DNA from: Sharpea azabuensis DSM 18934
GTDB taxonomy: Bacteria; Bacillota_I; Bacilli_A; Erysipelotrichales; Coprobacillaceae
DNA: 64,000 bases
Direction of reading: 5' to 3'
Assembly: GCF_000702165.1 (NCBI RefSeq)
Contig: NZ_JNKU01000005.1
Coordinates: 1 to 64,000 of the forward strand
The notes under the pieces were generated by a model. That model worked only from the letters and a program-made list of their open reading frames with translations, searched no databases and was not told where the DNA came from. Shown here in pieces: positions 24,743-33,845 of this stretch (position 1 is its first letter; every line of letters starts with the position of its first letter). The position numbers and the translations under genes were made by a program.

Positions 24743-26340
24743 TAATGCATATTCATTAATTTCTCATTTCCATGGTGATCAAAATAACGAATAATCATAT
24801 AAGATAATAACAACAGTAAAACAGATATCATCAGTAAGTAGATTCCTGCACCAAGATGATGGCCGATATACATATATAACAAACCCATTGCGAAGCTAAC
24901 GCCCCATCCCCCAAATAAACAGATGGTTACTGATAATGATTGTTTAATAGGATAAAGTTCATTGGTCCATTGTAGATTTGCACGCATCATGCCAATCCAT
25001 GATGCAAATAAGGCTGTAAATAGACAATAGAGTTGCGGGAAGATCAAGATAATCAGACTTGAAACAAATGATAGTTTAAAGGCAATCATCACACAAATAG
25101 ATAAGAAACAAACAGGTATGCCAGTTAATATATATTGCATGCAGGCTTTTGCTTTTAAAAGCATTTTAGCATCAACAGGTAGTGATTGAATAATCCAGGC
25201 ATTCTTCCCCTCAAGTGACATTGAAGGAGCTGCCATATCATTCATTGAAGCAAGCATACATATGCCACTACATGCAAGTACCACGATAGCCCCTTGAACA
25301 TTTTGGCTTAACGCATTCATAACAGCTATCACTTCCTGACTTTTAATGATGAGCGCAATCCCGGCAATAGGCATGAAGAGGATGGCTAAGCCACAATTCA
25401 ACATATAGTTGGCACTGCTCATAAAGCGACCAAATTCTTTATTAAGCAATGCCTTAAAAAGAGAATGTTGTTGAAAGGTTTTATTGTTGATTTTTGTATG
25501 CGTTGTAGTCTTTGTCATGGTTGCTATTTTCAAGAAGCTATAACTTAAAGTATGCCATAAGAGATAAATAATCAAGAGCGACAAAGCTAAATAGCCAACA
25601 ACACCTACAATACTACCTTCTGCCATTGTGCCAAATAAATAGAGAGGATAAGCGGAATTTTTAACGGATTGACCATAAAGAACAGTATTCTTGACAAGTT
25701 CTTGCATCATATCAATAGCCTTAGCATAGAATACATAATAGATTGCTAGGAAGATGACAGAGATGAAGACTGTAACGATATTCTTACGTTTGAGTCTTGC
25801 CGCTATCTGCGCAACGACATAGCCTAGCAAACAGCTTAATGCAAAAACAAATATACTAATAACTATTAGCCAGCTTAAACACCCAATGATCTTAAGGAAA
25901 CTGATGGCTGAAACGGTAAAGTAGACAATGATAGAAGGTATGCAGACAATTGCACTATACATCAGTCCCATGATATAGACACTGACCAGTCTTGAAACAA
26001 TGAGATCCTTAACAGGAATAGGCATACTAAGTAATAAGTCATTGTCTTTGGCAAGATAGAGCGTTGAATAAGTATTGAAGACACTGCCAAATACTCCTAA
26101 AAACAAAGCTACAAGTCCCATAACGATATAATAGAACCAGCCATAACCAAGCGTAATAATCGAACGTATACCCATCGCCAAAGAGAAAAACATTCCCCCA
26201 AGTATACCAATCATAAGAAAGGCGAATAAAACAATCATGATGATCTTTGAAGAAAGCGTACGCGCTTTATTTCTTTTAGGATCATAGAAAAAGCTTCGAA
26301 AGATTTCAGCAAGCTGTTTCTTTACGAGAATATACAACAT
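24742..26340 (-). CDS. Large ABC exporter permease
   Basis: Membrane protein of 532 residues with about twelve helices, consistent with a fused or double-sized ABC-2 type permease (the kind annotated as putative ABC exporter). The N-terminal soluble segment FRSFFYDPKRNKARTLSSK precedes the first helix, and NTYSTLYLAKDNDLLLSMPIP is a hallmark of this permease group. I choose the ATG at 26340 (MLYILVKKQL): GGAGGAAG lies upstream and the start falls directly after the ATPase stop. Substrate unknown. Confidence 0.85.
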   Translation of the reverse strand: MLYILVKKQLAEIFRSFFYDPKRNKARTLSSKIIMIVLFAFLMIGILGGMFFSLAMGIRSIITLGYGWFYYIVMGLVALFLGVFGSVFNTYSTLYLAKDNDLLLSMPIPVKDLIVSRLVSVYIMGLMYSAIVCIPSIIVYFTVSAISFLKIIGCLSWLIVISIFVFALSCLLGYVVAQIAARLKRKNIVTVFISVIFLAIYYVFYAKAIDMMQELVKNTVLYGQSVKNSAYPLYLFGTMAEGSIVGVVGYLALSLLIIYLLWHTLSYSFLKIATMTKTTTHTKINNKTFQQHSLFKALLNKEFGRFMSSANYMLNCGLAILFMPIAGIALIIKSQEVIAVMNALSQNVQGAIVVLACSGICMLASMNDMAAPSMSLEGKNAWIIQSLPVDAKMLLKAKACMQYILTGIPVCFLSICVMIAFKLSFVSSLIILIFPQLYCLFTALFASWIGMMRANLQWTNELYPIKQSLSVTICLFGGWGVSFAMGLLYMYIGHHLGAGIYLLMISVLLLLLSYMIIRYFDHHGNEKLMNMH

Positions 26341-26341
26341 A

Positions 26342-27049
26342 TTATTCTTCCTCCAGCTCCAAGAAGACATCTTCGAGACTTTCATCCCCTTTGACTTCTT
26401 CCATTGTCCCTTGTTTAATCAGCTGACCTTCTTTGATAATCGCAATCTTATCACAAAGCTTTTCAGCTACTTCTAATACATGAGTAGAGAAGAAGATAGC
26501 GCCATTCGCTTCACAGACTTCATGCATCATGCCTTTAAGAATATGGGAGGCTTTAGGATCAAGACCAACAAATGGTTCATCCATAATGATGAGTTTAGGA
26601 TTATGCATCCAGGCCGCAATAATTGCCAGTTTTTGCTTCATCCCATGGGAATAGGTACTAATAGGCTGTCCAAGATCATTGGTGATTTCAAATAGATCAC
26701 CATATGTTTTTATTCTCTCCTGTCTTAATACACTGTCAACATTGTAGATATCGGCAATAAAATTCAAATACTTATAGCCGGTCATGAATTCGTAGAGATC
26801 TGGATTGTCGGGAATATAGGCAATGATTTTTTTACAGGCAAGAGGTTCTTTTTGAATACTGTGTCCATCAATAAGAATCTCTCCTTGATCAAATTGCTGG
26901 ATACCAACGACAGAACGTAATGTTGTTGTCTTGCCAGCCCCATTATGGCCAATAAATCCATAAATTTCACCTGGCTTTATATGCAGATTTAAGTCTTTCA
27001 CCGCAATCTTATCGCCATATGTTTTTGTCAGATGATTAATTTGAAGCAT
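26342..27049 (-). CDS. ABC transporter ATP-binding protein
   Basis: ATPase of 235 residues with Walker A GHNGAGKTT (about 35-43), signature YSHGMKQKL, Walker B LIIMDEPFVGLD and STH switch. The next gene begins two bases after its stop, so ATPase and large permease form a two-gene exporter. It differs from the pair at 27133-28918 and is a separate transporter. Confidence 0.9.
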   Translation of the reverse strand: MLQINHLTKTYGDKIAVKDLNLHIKPGEIYGFIGHNGAGKTTTLRSVVGIQQFDQGEILIDGHSIQKEPLACKKIIAYIPDNPDLYEFMTGYKYLNFIADIYNVDSVLRQERIKTYGDLFEITNDLGQPISTYSHGMKQKLAIIAAWMHNPKLIIMDEPFVGLDPKASHILKGMMHEVCEANGAIFFSTHVLEVAEKLCDKIAIIKEGQLIKQGTMEEVKGDESLEDVFLELEEE

Positions 27050-27132
27050 ATGTTTTCCTCACTTTATATTGTTTTTCTTATTTTACCATAACTAGATATT
27101 ATATACTATGTCACATGTTGGTAATATGGTTA

Positions 27133-28026
27133 TCATCTTTTAGAAGCATGCTGGCTTAAGAAGAGATAGAGAATACAAAGAACAATAGTAGCTACAACAA
27201 GCATTAATACCATCATCTCAGTTCTTACAAGATGCCCCATGAATTTTGGCTTACAATCCAGGCTTATGGCTATTTCATGAATGACCGCTTTTGGCACACC
27301 TGCTTCCTGCATTTTTATAAAAGGACGTTCTAAGAAATGATTTTTTAATAGCGATGTCGCATAAGTACTTGGAAAGAAACTCATAACTTTTTGAAGTGTC
27401 GTCCCAAAGTAATGAAGTGGCATATAAGCTCCACATAAGAAACCATAGCCAGCCGAAACAATTGTCCCCACGGCATTACGTGCCCCTTGTGTCCTCAAAG
27501 GAAAACAAACAATACCGGAAAGCACCGCTCCAAACATCACCAATAAAATCACATCACCAATTAAATACAAAACATCTCCAAACTGTAAATACCAGCCCCT
27601 TGAAGCAATATAAACCAAGCCTAAAATAAGAGCAATCATATTGACAATTAAGCTATTGAAAATAGTTGCGAAAAGATAGCTTAAATAAAGGATGCTTTTT
27701 TTAACAGGTGAGACATCAAAATCCTTTCTTATCCCTAGGGCATAATCTTGCACCATTGTCATATTGACACTAAATGTCACAGTCACGCATGTCACTGCCA
27801 GTAATGAAGCAACGAGCTGTGATGCGATTGTGGCATTAATAATGCAATCTGGTAATGAAAAATTTTTAGGCATATAGGCCACAAAATTATTGTGATAGAT
27901 TTGATCTAGAAATGTCATATAGAGGACAATGAGAATAACAGGTGTAATAAGGGATGAGAGAAACATGCCTTTGTCTTTGAAAAAGAGTTTCTGATGTCTA
28001 TGCATTAAGATCAACATTGTCTTCAT
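27133..28026 (-). CDS. ABC-2 type permease (DrrB/YadH-like)
   Basis: Membrane subunit of 297 residues with six helices. The first is followed by an external loop (FLDQIYHNNFVAYMPKNF), and the C-terminal half has the ABC-2 stretch GIVCFPLRTQGARNAVGTIVSAGYGFLCGAYMP. This is the architecture of DrrB-type drug or polysaccharide exporters. Its start overlaps the end of the ATPase gene by 29 bases, implying tight coupling. Confidence 0.85.
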   Translation of the reverse strand: MKTMLILMHRHQKLFFKDKGMFLSSLITPVILIVLYMTFLDQIYHNNFVAYMPKNFSLPDCIINATIASQLVASLLAVTCVTVTFSVNMTMVQDYALGIRKDFDVSPVKKSILYLSYLFATIFNSLIVNMIALILGLVYIASRGWYLQFGDVLYLIGDVILLVMFGAVLSGIVCFPLRTQGARNAVGTIVSAGYGFLCGAYMPLHYFGTTLQKVMSFFPSTYATSLLKNHFLERPFIKMQEAGVPKAVIHEIAISLDCKPKFMGHLVRTEMMVLMLVVATIVLCILYLFLSQHASKR

Positions 28027-28918
28027 GTTCGTTGCCCTTCTTTCCTGTTACGTTTAAGAATACGCTGTCCATATCTCCTTTGATGATTTCATAATCCGTA
28101 AAGAATTGTGGGTAGGTAAGAATTAGTTTTGTGGCTTCTTTTGTATTATTAAGCATGATGGCATAACCATGCTCTATCTTGTGGTAAGGCATATGAAATG
28201 ATTTGATATCTTCCTTATTTACACCATACAAATAAAGCGTGTCTTGTCCATAGCGATTCTTAAGTTCACGTGGTGTCCCCTTGGCGACAATATGCCCATG
28301 ATCAATAATGACAACATAACTTGCATCATTTGCCTCTTCCATATAATGGGTTGTTAAAAAGACTGTGAGTTCTTCTTCCTGACGTAGTCTTTCAATAATC
28401 GACCAGATCATTTTTCTTGTTCCTGGATCAAGTCCGGTCGTCGGTTCATCTAGGATGAGCACTTGTGGTCGATGAATAAGAGCTCGAGCGATATCAATAC
28501 GTCTTCTCTGTCCCCCAGAAAGATGTCTTAAGGGACGATTCATAAATTCATGCATTTCAAATATCTCCACAAGTTCTTCAAAACGTCCTTTGAAAGCTTT
28601 ACCTGTGATCCCATAAAGTGCTGCCCGGCATTTAAGATTTTCATAAGCCGTGAGTTCTTGATCAAGAGCTGTATCCTGGAAAACAACGCCAATCTTCTCT
28701 TTAATCAGATTACTTTCATCCTGAACATTGACACCATCAATAAGAGCAATGCCACTTGTTGGCGTAAGCTCACTTGTCAGCATGGAAATCGTTGTACTTT
28801 TGCCTGCACCATTAACGCCTAAAAAGGCAAACAGCTGCCCTTTTTTCACAGTAAAACTGATATCATTCACAGCTTTAATCTTTCCATATAACTTACTTAA
28901 ATGTTTGACTTCAATCAT
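27998..28918 (-). CDS. ABC transporter ATP-binding protein (DrrA-like)
   Basis: ATPase with Walker A GVNGAGKST, signature LSGGQRRRIDIARAL, Walker B VLILDEPTTGLDPGTRK and an extended C-terminal domain of about 80 residues, as in DrrA-type ATPases of drug exporters. Start at 28918 (MIEVKHL) follows AAAGGGGGTGG; a longer in-frame start eight codons upstream would include that site. The pair with the permease at 27133-28026 probably forms a homodimeric exporter. Substrate unknown. Confidence 0.9.
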   Translation of the reverse strand: MIEVKHLSKLYGKIKAVNDISFTVKKGQLFAFLGVNGAGKSTTISMLTSELTPTSGIALIDGVNVQDESNLIKEKIGVVFQDTALDQELTAYENLKCRAALYGITGKAFKGRFEELVEIFEMHEFMNRPLRHLSGGQRRRIDIARALIHRPQVLILDEPTTGLDPGTRKMIWSIIERLRQEEELTVFLTTHYMEEANDASYVVIIDHGHIVAKGTPRELKNRYGQDTLYLYGVNKEDIKSFHMPYHKIEHGYAIMLNNTKEATKLILTYPQFFTDYEIIKGDMDSVFLNVTGKKGNEHEDNVDLNA

Positions 28919-29014
28919 ATTATGCCACCCCCTTTCTAACATTATGCCAAACGTTACCTTTTAATACAAGTTCATAGGATTTTCTTCACGAATGATTAAC
29001 GAAATGATAATATT

Positions 29015-29043
29015 AAAAAGAAAACTCCCTATTCAAGGGAGTC
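29015..29043 (-). terminator. Terminator of the 55-residue gene
   Basis: Minus-strand ACTCCCT (29042-29036) pairs with AGGGAGT (29030-29024) across a five-base loop, followed by UUUUCUUUUU. The stem overlaps the stop codon. Confidence 0.85.
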
Positions 29044-29196
29044 TCTATTGAGTCTTATGAGAAGGTCATCAATTTTTAATGCGAGGTATTCAAGATAGGC
29101 AAGTGAGCCATCTTCATCATGTAAGCTGATCAGATGCATAATCTGGCTAATGGCATTGAGCTCTAAATAAATATCATGGATGTTTTCTTTTTTCAT
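29029..29196 (-). CDS. Small protein of unknown function (55 aa)
   Basis: A short reading frame with a well-placed AGGAG five bases before its ATG and a strong terminator overlapping its TAG stop. The peptide starts MKKENIHDIYLEL and ends IRLNRDSLE; it is acidic, Leu/Ile-rich and likely helical, with no membrane segment or Cys. I recognise no family. It stands alone between an ABC operon and the divergent nuclease operon. Confidence 0.65.
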   Translation of the reverse strand: MKKENIHDIYLELNAISQIMHLISLHDEDGSLAYLEYLALKIDDLLIRLNRDSLE

Positions 29197-29305
29197 ATAT
29201 TCTCCTAGTGGCTGCTAGTGAAACATATTGAAATTCATACATAGTATACATGATTTAAGTATCAATGTCTTTAAAAAATATAATTGTTACAAAAAGGAGG
29301 AATAT

Positions 29306-29710
29306 ATGAAAATATTATGTGTAATTGAAGATAATTATGGCATCCTGTTTAATCATCGCAGAGTTTCAAGAGATCGTCTTATGAATGAGAAAATACTTGA
29401 GATAGTTGGCTCAAACAAACTTTATATCAGCCCTTTCTCAACATCTCTCTTTAATACAAAAGAGAATATTATTATTGATGAAGATTATTTAGAACATGCA
29501 GGAGACAATGACTATTGCTTTGTAGAAGATAAAGAGCTTCTTGCATACAAAGATAAAATCAATATGTTCTATCTATTCCATTGGAATAGGCATTATCCAA
29601 GTGACTTCTCACTTGACTATCAACCATCTCTCGATATGCATTTAATTGATTCTATAGAGTTTGCGGGATCTTCCCATGATGATATTTTATTGGAGGTTTT
29701 TGAAAAGTGA
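29306..29710 (+). CDS. Conserved protein upstream of the EndA-like nuclease (often mislabelled ribonuclease Z)
   Basis: A 134-residue soluble protein. The ATG at 29306 follows AAGGAGG, and upstream in-frame ATGs lack a ribosome site. The start KILCVIEDNYGILFNHRRVSRDRLMNEKIL resembles a small Bacillota family that databases tend to call ribonuclease Z, but it lacks the HxHxDH metal motif of true RNase Z, so I do not accept that label. It overlaps the EndA-like gene by GTGA, which suggests joint function, perhaps control or immunity of the nuclease. Confidence 0.7.
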   Translation: MKILCVIEDNYGILFNHRRVSRDRLMNEKILEIVGSNKLYISPFSTSLFNTKENIIIDEDYLEHAGDNDYCFVEDKELLAYKDKINMFYLFHWNRHYPSDFSLDYQPSLDMHLIDSIEFAGSSHDDILLEVFEK

Positions 29711-30771
29711 AACAACAGTTCAAACGTTTTCTTACTGCCATCCTTTTAGCTACATTAATGCTTACAGGATGTGCAAGTGAGACATCGACAAAGAGCGAAC
29801 CGAAAACAAATGAAGTCGCTAAAGAGAAAAAAACAGAAAATAAAAATAAAGAAGAGAATAAAAAGACTCAAACTGCACAACAGAAAACACCAAACAAAGA
29901 AACACCTGCACCTGTCACAACGACACCGACAACAAGCTTCTCACTCGCAAGCATTCCTGCTTATAGTGGTAAGCCCTATGTCGCAGTTAATGACAATAAG
30001 CCATTCTTTCCAAATAACTTAAGCAATAAGCCATTTGAGAGCTATTCTAACTTGGATCAGTTAGGCCGATGCGGGGTAGCAACGGCATGTATTACAAAAG
30101 CTTTGATGCCAACGACAAAACGTGGCTCGATTGCATCAGTTAAGCCAAGTGGCTGGCAGACAGTCCGTTATGAAGTTGTTGGTAAAGGAAGCTCTGGTTA
30201 TCTTTATAATCGTTGTCATCTGATTGGTTATCAGTTAACTGGGGAAAATGCGAATGTAAAAAATCTTATCACAGGAACACGTTACCTCAATATTGAAGGC
30301 ATGCTGCCCTTTGAAAATATGGTTACCGACTATATCAAAGAAACAAATCAACCTGTCTACTACCGTGTCACACCTATCTTTGATGGCAATAATCTTGTGG
30401 CTTCTGGTGTTCTTATGGAAGCGAAGTCCCTTGCTGATAATGGTGCTTCAATTCTCTTCAACGTCTTCTGTTATAATGTACAGCCAGGTGTAAACATCAA
30501 TTATGTGAATGGTACAAGCAGTGTGGCAAATACGTCAAATGCATCTTCAAAACAACAAGCGCAAACGACAAAGCAGGCTAAAAGTACACCTCAGCCAAAA
30601 CAAAATACACCTGTCACTGCATCTTATATCGGTAATAAAAATACAAGAAAATTCCATCGTGGAGATTGCCGTATGGTTGCCCGCATGTCACAATCAAACA
30701 AAGTCACTTTCAACAATCGTGATAGTGCCGTAAGTCAAGGCTATAATCCATGTAAAATCTGCAATCCATAG
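29707..30771 (+). CDS. EndA-like DNA/RNA non-specific endonuclease, lipoprotein
   Basis: A 354-residue secreted nuclease. Signal peptide with lipobox LMLTGC (Cys22), then a Lys/Thr-rich linker (about 25-75), the nuclease core (about 85-255) with catalytic motif NRCHLIGYQL (His in the beta-beta-alpha-metal fold) and the downstream NLITGTRYLN, then a Gln/Thr-rich linker (about 265-305) and a C-terminal Cys-rich domain (FHRGDC, CKIC) like the metal-binding tail of other EndA relatives. Start is GTG overlapping the upstream stop. Roles include DNA uptake, nutrient scavenging or escape from DNA nets; no competence gene lies nearby. Confidence 0.85.
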   Translation: MKQQFKRFLTAILLATLMLTGCASETSTKSEPKTNEVAKEKKTENKNKEENKKTQTAQQKTPNKETPAPVTTTPTTSFSLASIPAYSGKPYVAVNDNKPFFPNNLSNKPFESYSNLDQLGRCGVATACITKALMPTTKRGSIASVKPSGWQTVRYEVVGKGSSGYLYNRCHLIGYQLTGENANVKNLITGTRYLNIEGMLPFENMVTDYIKETNQPVYYRVTPIFDGNNLVASGVLMEAKSLADNGASILFNVFCYNVQPGVNINYVNGTSSVANTSNASSKQQAQTTKQAKSTPQPKQNTPVTASYIGNKNTRKFHRGDCRMVARMSQSNKVTFNNRDSAVSQGYNPCKICNP

Positions 30772-30799
30772 AATGAGCAAAATTGCTCATTCTTTTTTT
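30771..30799 (+). terminator. Terminator after the nuclease gene
   Basis: Perfect 10-bp stem GAATGAGCAA/TTGCTCATTC (30771-30792) with a two-base loop, then seven T residues. Confidence 0.95.
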
Positions 30800-31166
30800 A
30801 TTTTCTTCATTTTTCATTTTACTTAATATTCATCTTATTTATAGTAATTATTTACTATTTATTTTTTATCTTCAATTATCACCAATAAGAATTTATTCGT
30901 TTATAAGGTTGTTTAACTTGTAAGCAATTTCATAACAAGAATATTCGTACGTATTGATGCATTATCAATAGCGTGTTTTCTCTCACATATCATTACTTAA
31001 TATTAAGTTATATGTAAGTAAATTATCGAAGAAAAACGAAGGACAAAGAAATGTAAGCGCTTCATCATTTTACTACAAATAAGATTCACAAAATTCATTA
31101 CTATATGTTTTGACATAAGCATACAGTTATTGTAGAATATCACCATATTCCTACTTATGAAGTAGG
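30800..31166 (+). promoter_or_regulatory. Control region of the cystine-type symporter gene
   Basis: No gene seen. A strong promoter TTGACA (31110-31115), 17 bases, TAGAAT (31133-31138) is present. Upstream at 31052-31065 TGTAAGCGCTTCAT resembles a CcpA catabolite (cre) site with the central CG but imperfect right arm. Just after the expected start of transcription a hairpin CCTACTT/AAGTAGG (31150-31166) sits at the 5' end of the message. The first 200 bases are AT-rich without visible signals. Confidence 0.6.
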
Positions 31167-31206
31167 TTTATAGGGAAATAAAGTTATAGAAATGGAGGAA
31201 AGTATT

Positions 31207-32544
31207 ATGACTTTTACAGTTTTAGATTTTGTCGCTGCAGCAGTCGCATTAGTCATGTTTGCAGTGCTATTCTTCCTAGATAAGAAAAAGAATTTGGATT
31301 TTAGCCTTCTTATCTTATTAGGAACAGCTTTTGGTATTCTCTTGGGAGTTCTCTTTACAACACACTATAATATCGTAGCGATGGTTGGTACGATTTATTC
31401 ACAGGCGCTTTCAGCCTTCGTCGTTCCTCTTCTTCTCTTTAGCGTTACGGCAAGTATTACGAACTTAAGTGATTCTATTCGTTTAAAGAATATTGGTCTT
31501 AAATCAGTTCTATGGTTATTATTCCAGACTTTATCAGCTTCTGTTCTTACTTTAATTGCTGCAGAAATCTTCAATGTTGGAGCTAATTTCCACTATGTTC
31601 CTGAAGCTGCCACTAAGGCAAGAGAGGTCCCTTCGGTTATTGATACAATCGTTGGTTTATTCCCTTCTAATCTTGTTGCACAATGGTCTACTAACGCTGT
31701 TGTTCCTGTCATTGTCTTTGCGATTATCGTAGCATTAGCTTATAACAGCTTAGTCAAGGATAATCCTGATGTTGTTTACTTTAAGAAGTTTATTGATGCA
31801 GGTAATAAAGTGATGTCTGGGGCTATTGGTATTGTCATTGACTTTACACCATATGCCGTTACGGCCTTAATCTTCCGTGCTGTTGGCGCAAATAAGATTT
31901 CTGACATGCTGCCACTCTTACTTGTCTTAGTTATTGCCTATGCTTTAAGTGCTATTCAGATCTTTGGTGTTGAAACATTATTAATTAAGTTTGTCGCTAA
32001 ATTAAATCCTATTCAATTCTTAAGGAAGGTTGCTCCTGCAGGTGTTGTAGCCTTTACTTCAGAAAGCTCTATTGGTACGCTTCCTGTAACAATTCGTCAG
32101 TTAAAAGAAAAGATGGGCGTGCATGAAGATATCGCATCCTTCACAGCATCACTTGGTGCTAACCTTGGCATGCCTGGATGTGCCGGTATGTGGCCAATGC
32201 TTCTTGCCATCTTTGTTGTACACATGCAGAAACTCAATTACACAGCTGGTGATTATGGTCTATTGATTGTTCTAACATTACTTGTCTCTATTGGTACAGT
32301 TGGTGTTCCAGGTACGGCTACAATTACAGCTACAGCCCTCTTTACTGCTGCTGGATTACCTATCGAAATGATCGTGCTCTTCTCCCCTATCTCAATGATT
32401 GTTGATATGGCTAGAACTGCTACAAATGTAATTGGTGCTGCAACAGCAACAGTCTTAGTTGCAGAAAGTGAAAATATGATTGATCACGAAGTTTACAACG
32501 CTGATAATGCTGATCAAAAAGGAATCGCGAAAGCAAATGCATAA
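31207..32544 (+). CDS. Dicarboxylate/amino acid:cation symporter, TcyP-like
   Basis: Member of the DAACS family (445 residues, about eight helices plus two re-entrant loops). Closest in pattern to L-cystine transporters of the TcyP type: SQALSAFVVPLLLFSVTASITN, SSIGTLPVTIRQLKE (the serine-rich hairpin), GANLGMPGCAGMWP and GVPGTATITAT. The start at 31207 (MTFTVLDF) follows GGAGGAAAG; the ATG 15 bases earlier precedes that site. It is transcribed alone under its own promoter. Cystine is the likeliest substrate; glutamate or serine are alternatives. Confidence 0.85.
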   Translation: MTFTVLDFVAAAVALVMFAVLFFLDKKKNLDFSLLILLGTAFGILLGVLFTTHYNIVAMVGTIYSQALSAFVVPLLLFSVTASITNLSDSIRLKNIGLKSVLWLLFQTLSASVLTLIAAEIFNVGANFHYVPEAATKAREVPSVIDTIVGLFPSNLVAQWSTNAVVPVIVFAIIVALAYNSLVKDNPDVVYFKKFIDAGNKVMSGAIGIVIDFTPYAVTALIFRAVGANKISDMLPLLLVLVIAYALSAIQIFGVETLLIKFVAKLNPIQFLRKVAPAGVVAFTSESSIGTLPVTIRQLKEKMGVHEDIASFTASLGANLGMPGCAGMWPMLLAIFVVHMQKLNYTAGDYGLLIVLTLLVSIGTVGVPGTATITATALFTAAGLPIEMIVLFSPISMIVDMARTATNVIGAATATVLVAESENMIDHEVYNADNADQKGIAKANA

Positions 32545-32551
32545 CTCTTAG

Positions 32552-32579
32552 CTCCAGTGCTTAGGCATTGGAGTTTTTC
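32552..32579 (+). terminator. Terminator after the symporter gene
   Basis: Stem CTCCAGTGC, loop TTAG, stem GCATTGGAG (one G-U), then five T residues. Confidence 0.9.
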
Positions 32580-32604
32580 TTGAATATTTGTTGTAACATA
32601 TTTG

Positions 32605-32632
32605 TTGACATCTATAAAGAAATAGTTATACT
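32605..32632 (+). promoter_or_regulatory. Promoter of the ywnB-like gene
   Basis: TTGACA (32605-32610), 16 bases, TATACT (32627-32632); AAGGAGG precedes the ATG 40 bases downstream. Confidence 0.7.
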
Positions 32633-32674
32633 AAATACTGTAATAGATTTACTTACATCAAGGAGGATGCAACT

Positions 32675-33307
32675 ATGAAAATTGCAGTAGTAGCCGCTAA
32701 TGGAAGAGTGGCAAGAAAAGTCATTACTGAAGCTATCAAGAGAGGTCATGATGTAGCCGCCTTTGGTCGTCATGAAGAAAACAATACTGATGCTTCAAAT
32801 TATATTATCAAAGATATTTTAGATTTAACCAAAGAAGATCTTGTCGGTTATGATGTTGTTGTGGATGCCTTTGGAACTTGGGCTAGTGAGACCATGCATT
32901 TACATACGGATACGTCCCAGCATTTAGCTGATTTACTCGAGAACACAAATACACGTTTACTCATTGTTGGTGGTGCAGGTAGTCTCTATACAAATAAAGA
33001 ACATACTGAAACAGTTTCATCAGGTCCTGATTTCCCTCATGACTGGTTGCCGGTTGCCAATGCAATGGCTGATGCCCTTAATAAGCTTCGTAAGCGTAAT
33101 GATGTGCATTGGACTTATTTATCTCCAGCAGCTAACTTTGTCGCTGATGGTGAAGCAAGTGGCAAGTATACATTTGCCAATGAAGAGTTTACTCTCAACA
33201 GAAACAATGAGTCCTCTATTTCCTATGCTGATTATGCTAGTGCTATGCTGGATGTCATTGAAAGTGGAAAACATGATCAAGAACGTATCTCAGTCTTTCA
33301 AGATTAA
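32675..33307 (+). CDS. NAD(P)H-binding protein, YwnB-like
   Basis: Atypical short-chain dehydrogenase fold, 210 residues. N-terminal nucleotide loop AAVAANGRVARKV-like (VVAANGRVARK) replaces the usual GxxGxxG by AxxGxxA, common in this NmrA/BVR-B branch. LLIVGGAGSLY and WTYLSPAANF are further family hallmarks. In Bacillus subtilis the homologous ywnB lies beside the Rrf2-type repressor ywnA, as here. The function of YwnB is unclear; redox or thiol-stress roles are suspected. Confidence 0.8.
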   Translation: MKIAVVAANGRVARKVITEAIKRGHDVAAFGRHEENNTDASNYIIKDILDLTKEDLVGYDVVVDAFGTWASETMHLHTDTSQHLADLLENTNTRLLIVGGAGSLYTNKEHTETVSSGPDFPHDWLPVANAMADALNKLRKRNDVHWTYLSPAANFVADGEASGKYTFANEEFTLNRNNESSISYADYASAMLDVIESGKHDQERISVFQD

Positions 33308-33309
33308 AT

Positions 33310-33334
33310 AGCTGTCTTAATAAGGCAGCTTTTC
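33310..33334 (+). terminator. Terminator between ywnB-like and Rrf2 genes
   Basis: Stem AGCTGTCTT/AAGGCAGCT (33310-33330, one G-U) with a short loop, followed by TTTCG. A new promoter (TTGTAC, 17 bases, TATATT) starts directly after it. Confidence 0.7.
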
Positions 33335-33388
33335 GTTTGTACTTAAATGCCCGGTGTGATATATTATCATGCAGAAGAAGGTGACGAC

Positions 33389-33829
33389 ATGCAAGTATCT
33401 ACAAAATTCACTGTTGCAGTTCATATACTAACCTATGTTGCTTATGTCAAAGATAGCAGTAAAAATACCAGCGAGGCTATTGCTAGCAGCGTTGGAACCA
33501 ACCCTGTTATTATCCGTAATAGTATGTCAGCATTAAAAAAAGCTGGTTTAATAGATGTCAAGAGAGGTCCTGGAGGTATTGTTTTAAAGCACCCTTTATC
33601 AGAAATTACGCTACTTGATGTTTACCGTGCTGTTGAAACAAAAGCCGATGATACACTCTTTAGATTCCATGAACATCCTAATCCTGAATGCCCTGTTGGT
33701 AAACATATCCATGATGGCTTAGATGATGTACTCAATTCTATTCAAAACCATTTTGAAGCAGATCTCGCAAGTCATACACTTGAAGAAATCTATCAAAACT
33801 CAACACTTCCAAAAACAGTATCTGATTAG
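33389..33829 (+). CDS. Rrf2-family transcriptional regulator, YwnA-like
   Basis: A 146-residue winged-helix regulator. HTH region STKFTVAVHILTYVAY and IIRNSMSALKKAGLIDVKRGPGGIVL is typical of Rrf2 proteins. Only one cysteine is seen in the region (ECPVGKHIH), so it lacks the three-cysteine iron-sulfur ligand set of IscR/NsrR and is more like YwnA or CymR. Start at 33389 follows AAGGTGA. It probably represses its neighbour and itself in response to a thiol or redox signal. Confidence 0.85.
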   Translation: MQVSTKFTVAVHILTYVAYVKDSSKNTSEAIASSVGTNPVIIRNSMSALKKAGLIDVKRGPGGIVLKHPLSEITLLDVYRAVETKADDTLFRFHEHPNPECPVGKHIHDGLDDVLNSIQNHFEADLASHTLEEIYQNSTLPKTVSD

Positions 33830-33845
33830 CGATACTGTTTTTTAT
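33812..33845 (+). terminator. Terminator of the Rrf2 gene
   Basis: AAAACAGTATC (33812-33822) pairs perfectly with GATACTGTTTT (33831-33841), then more T residues. Confidence 0.9.

Noticed and set aside
29306-29710. Label ribonuclease Z for the 134-residue protein
   Set aside because: The metallo-beta-lactamase HxHxDH motif is absent and the protein is far too short.
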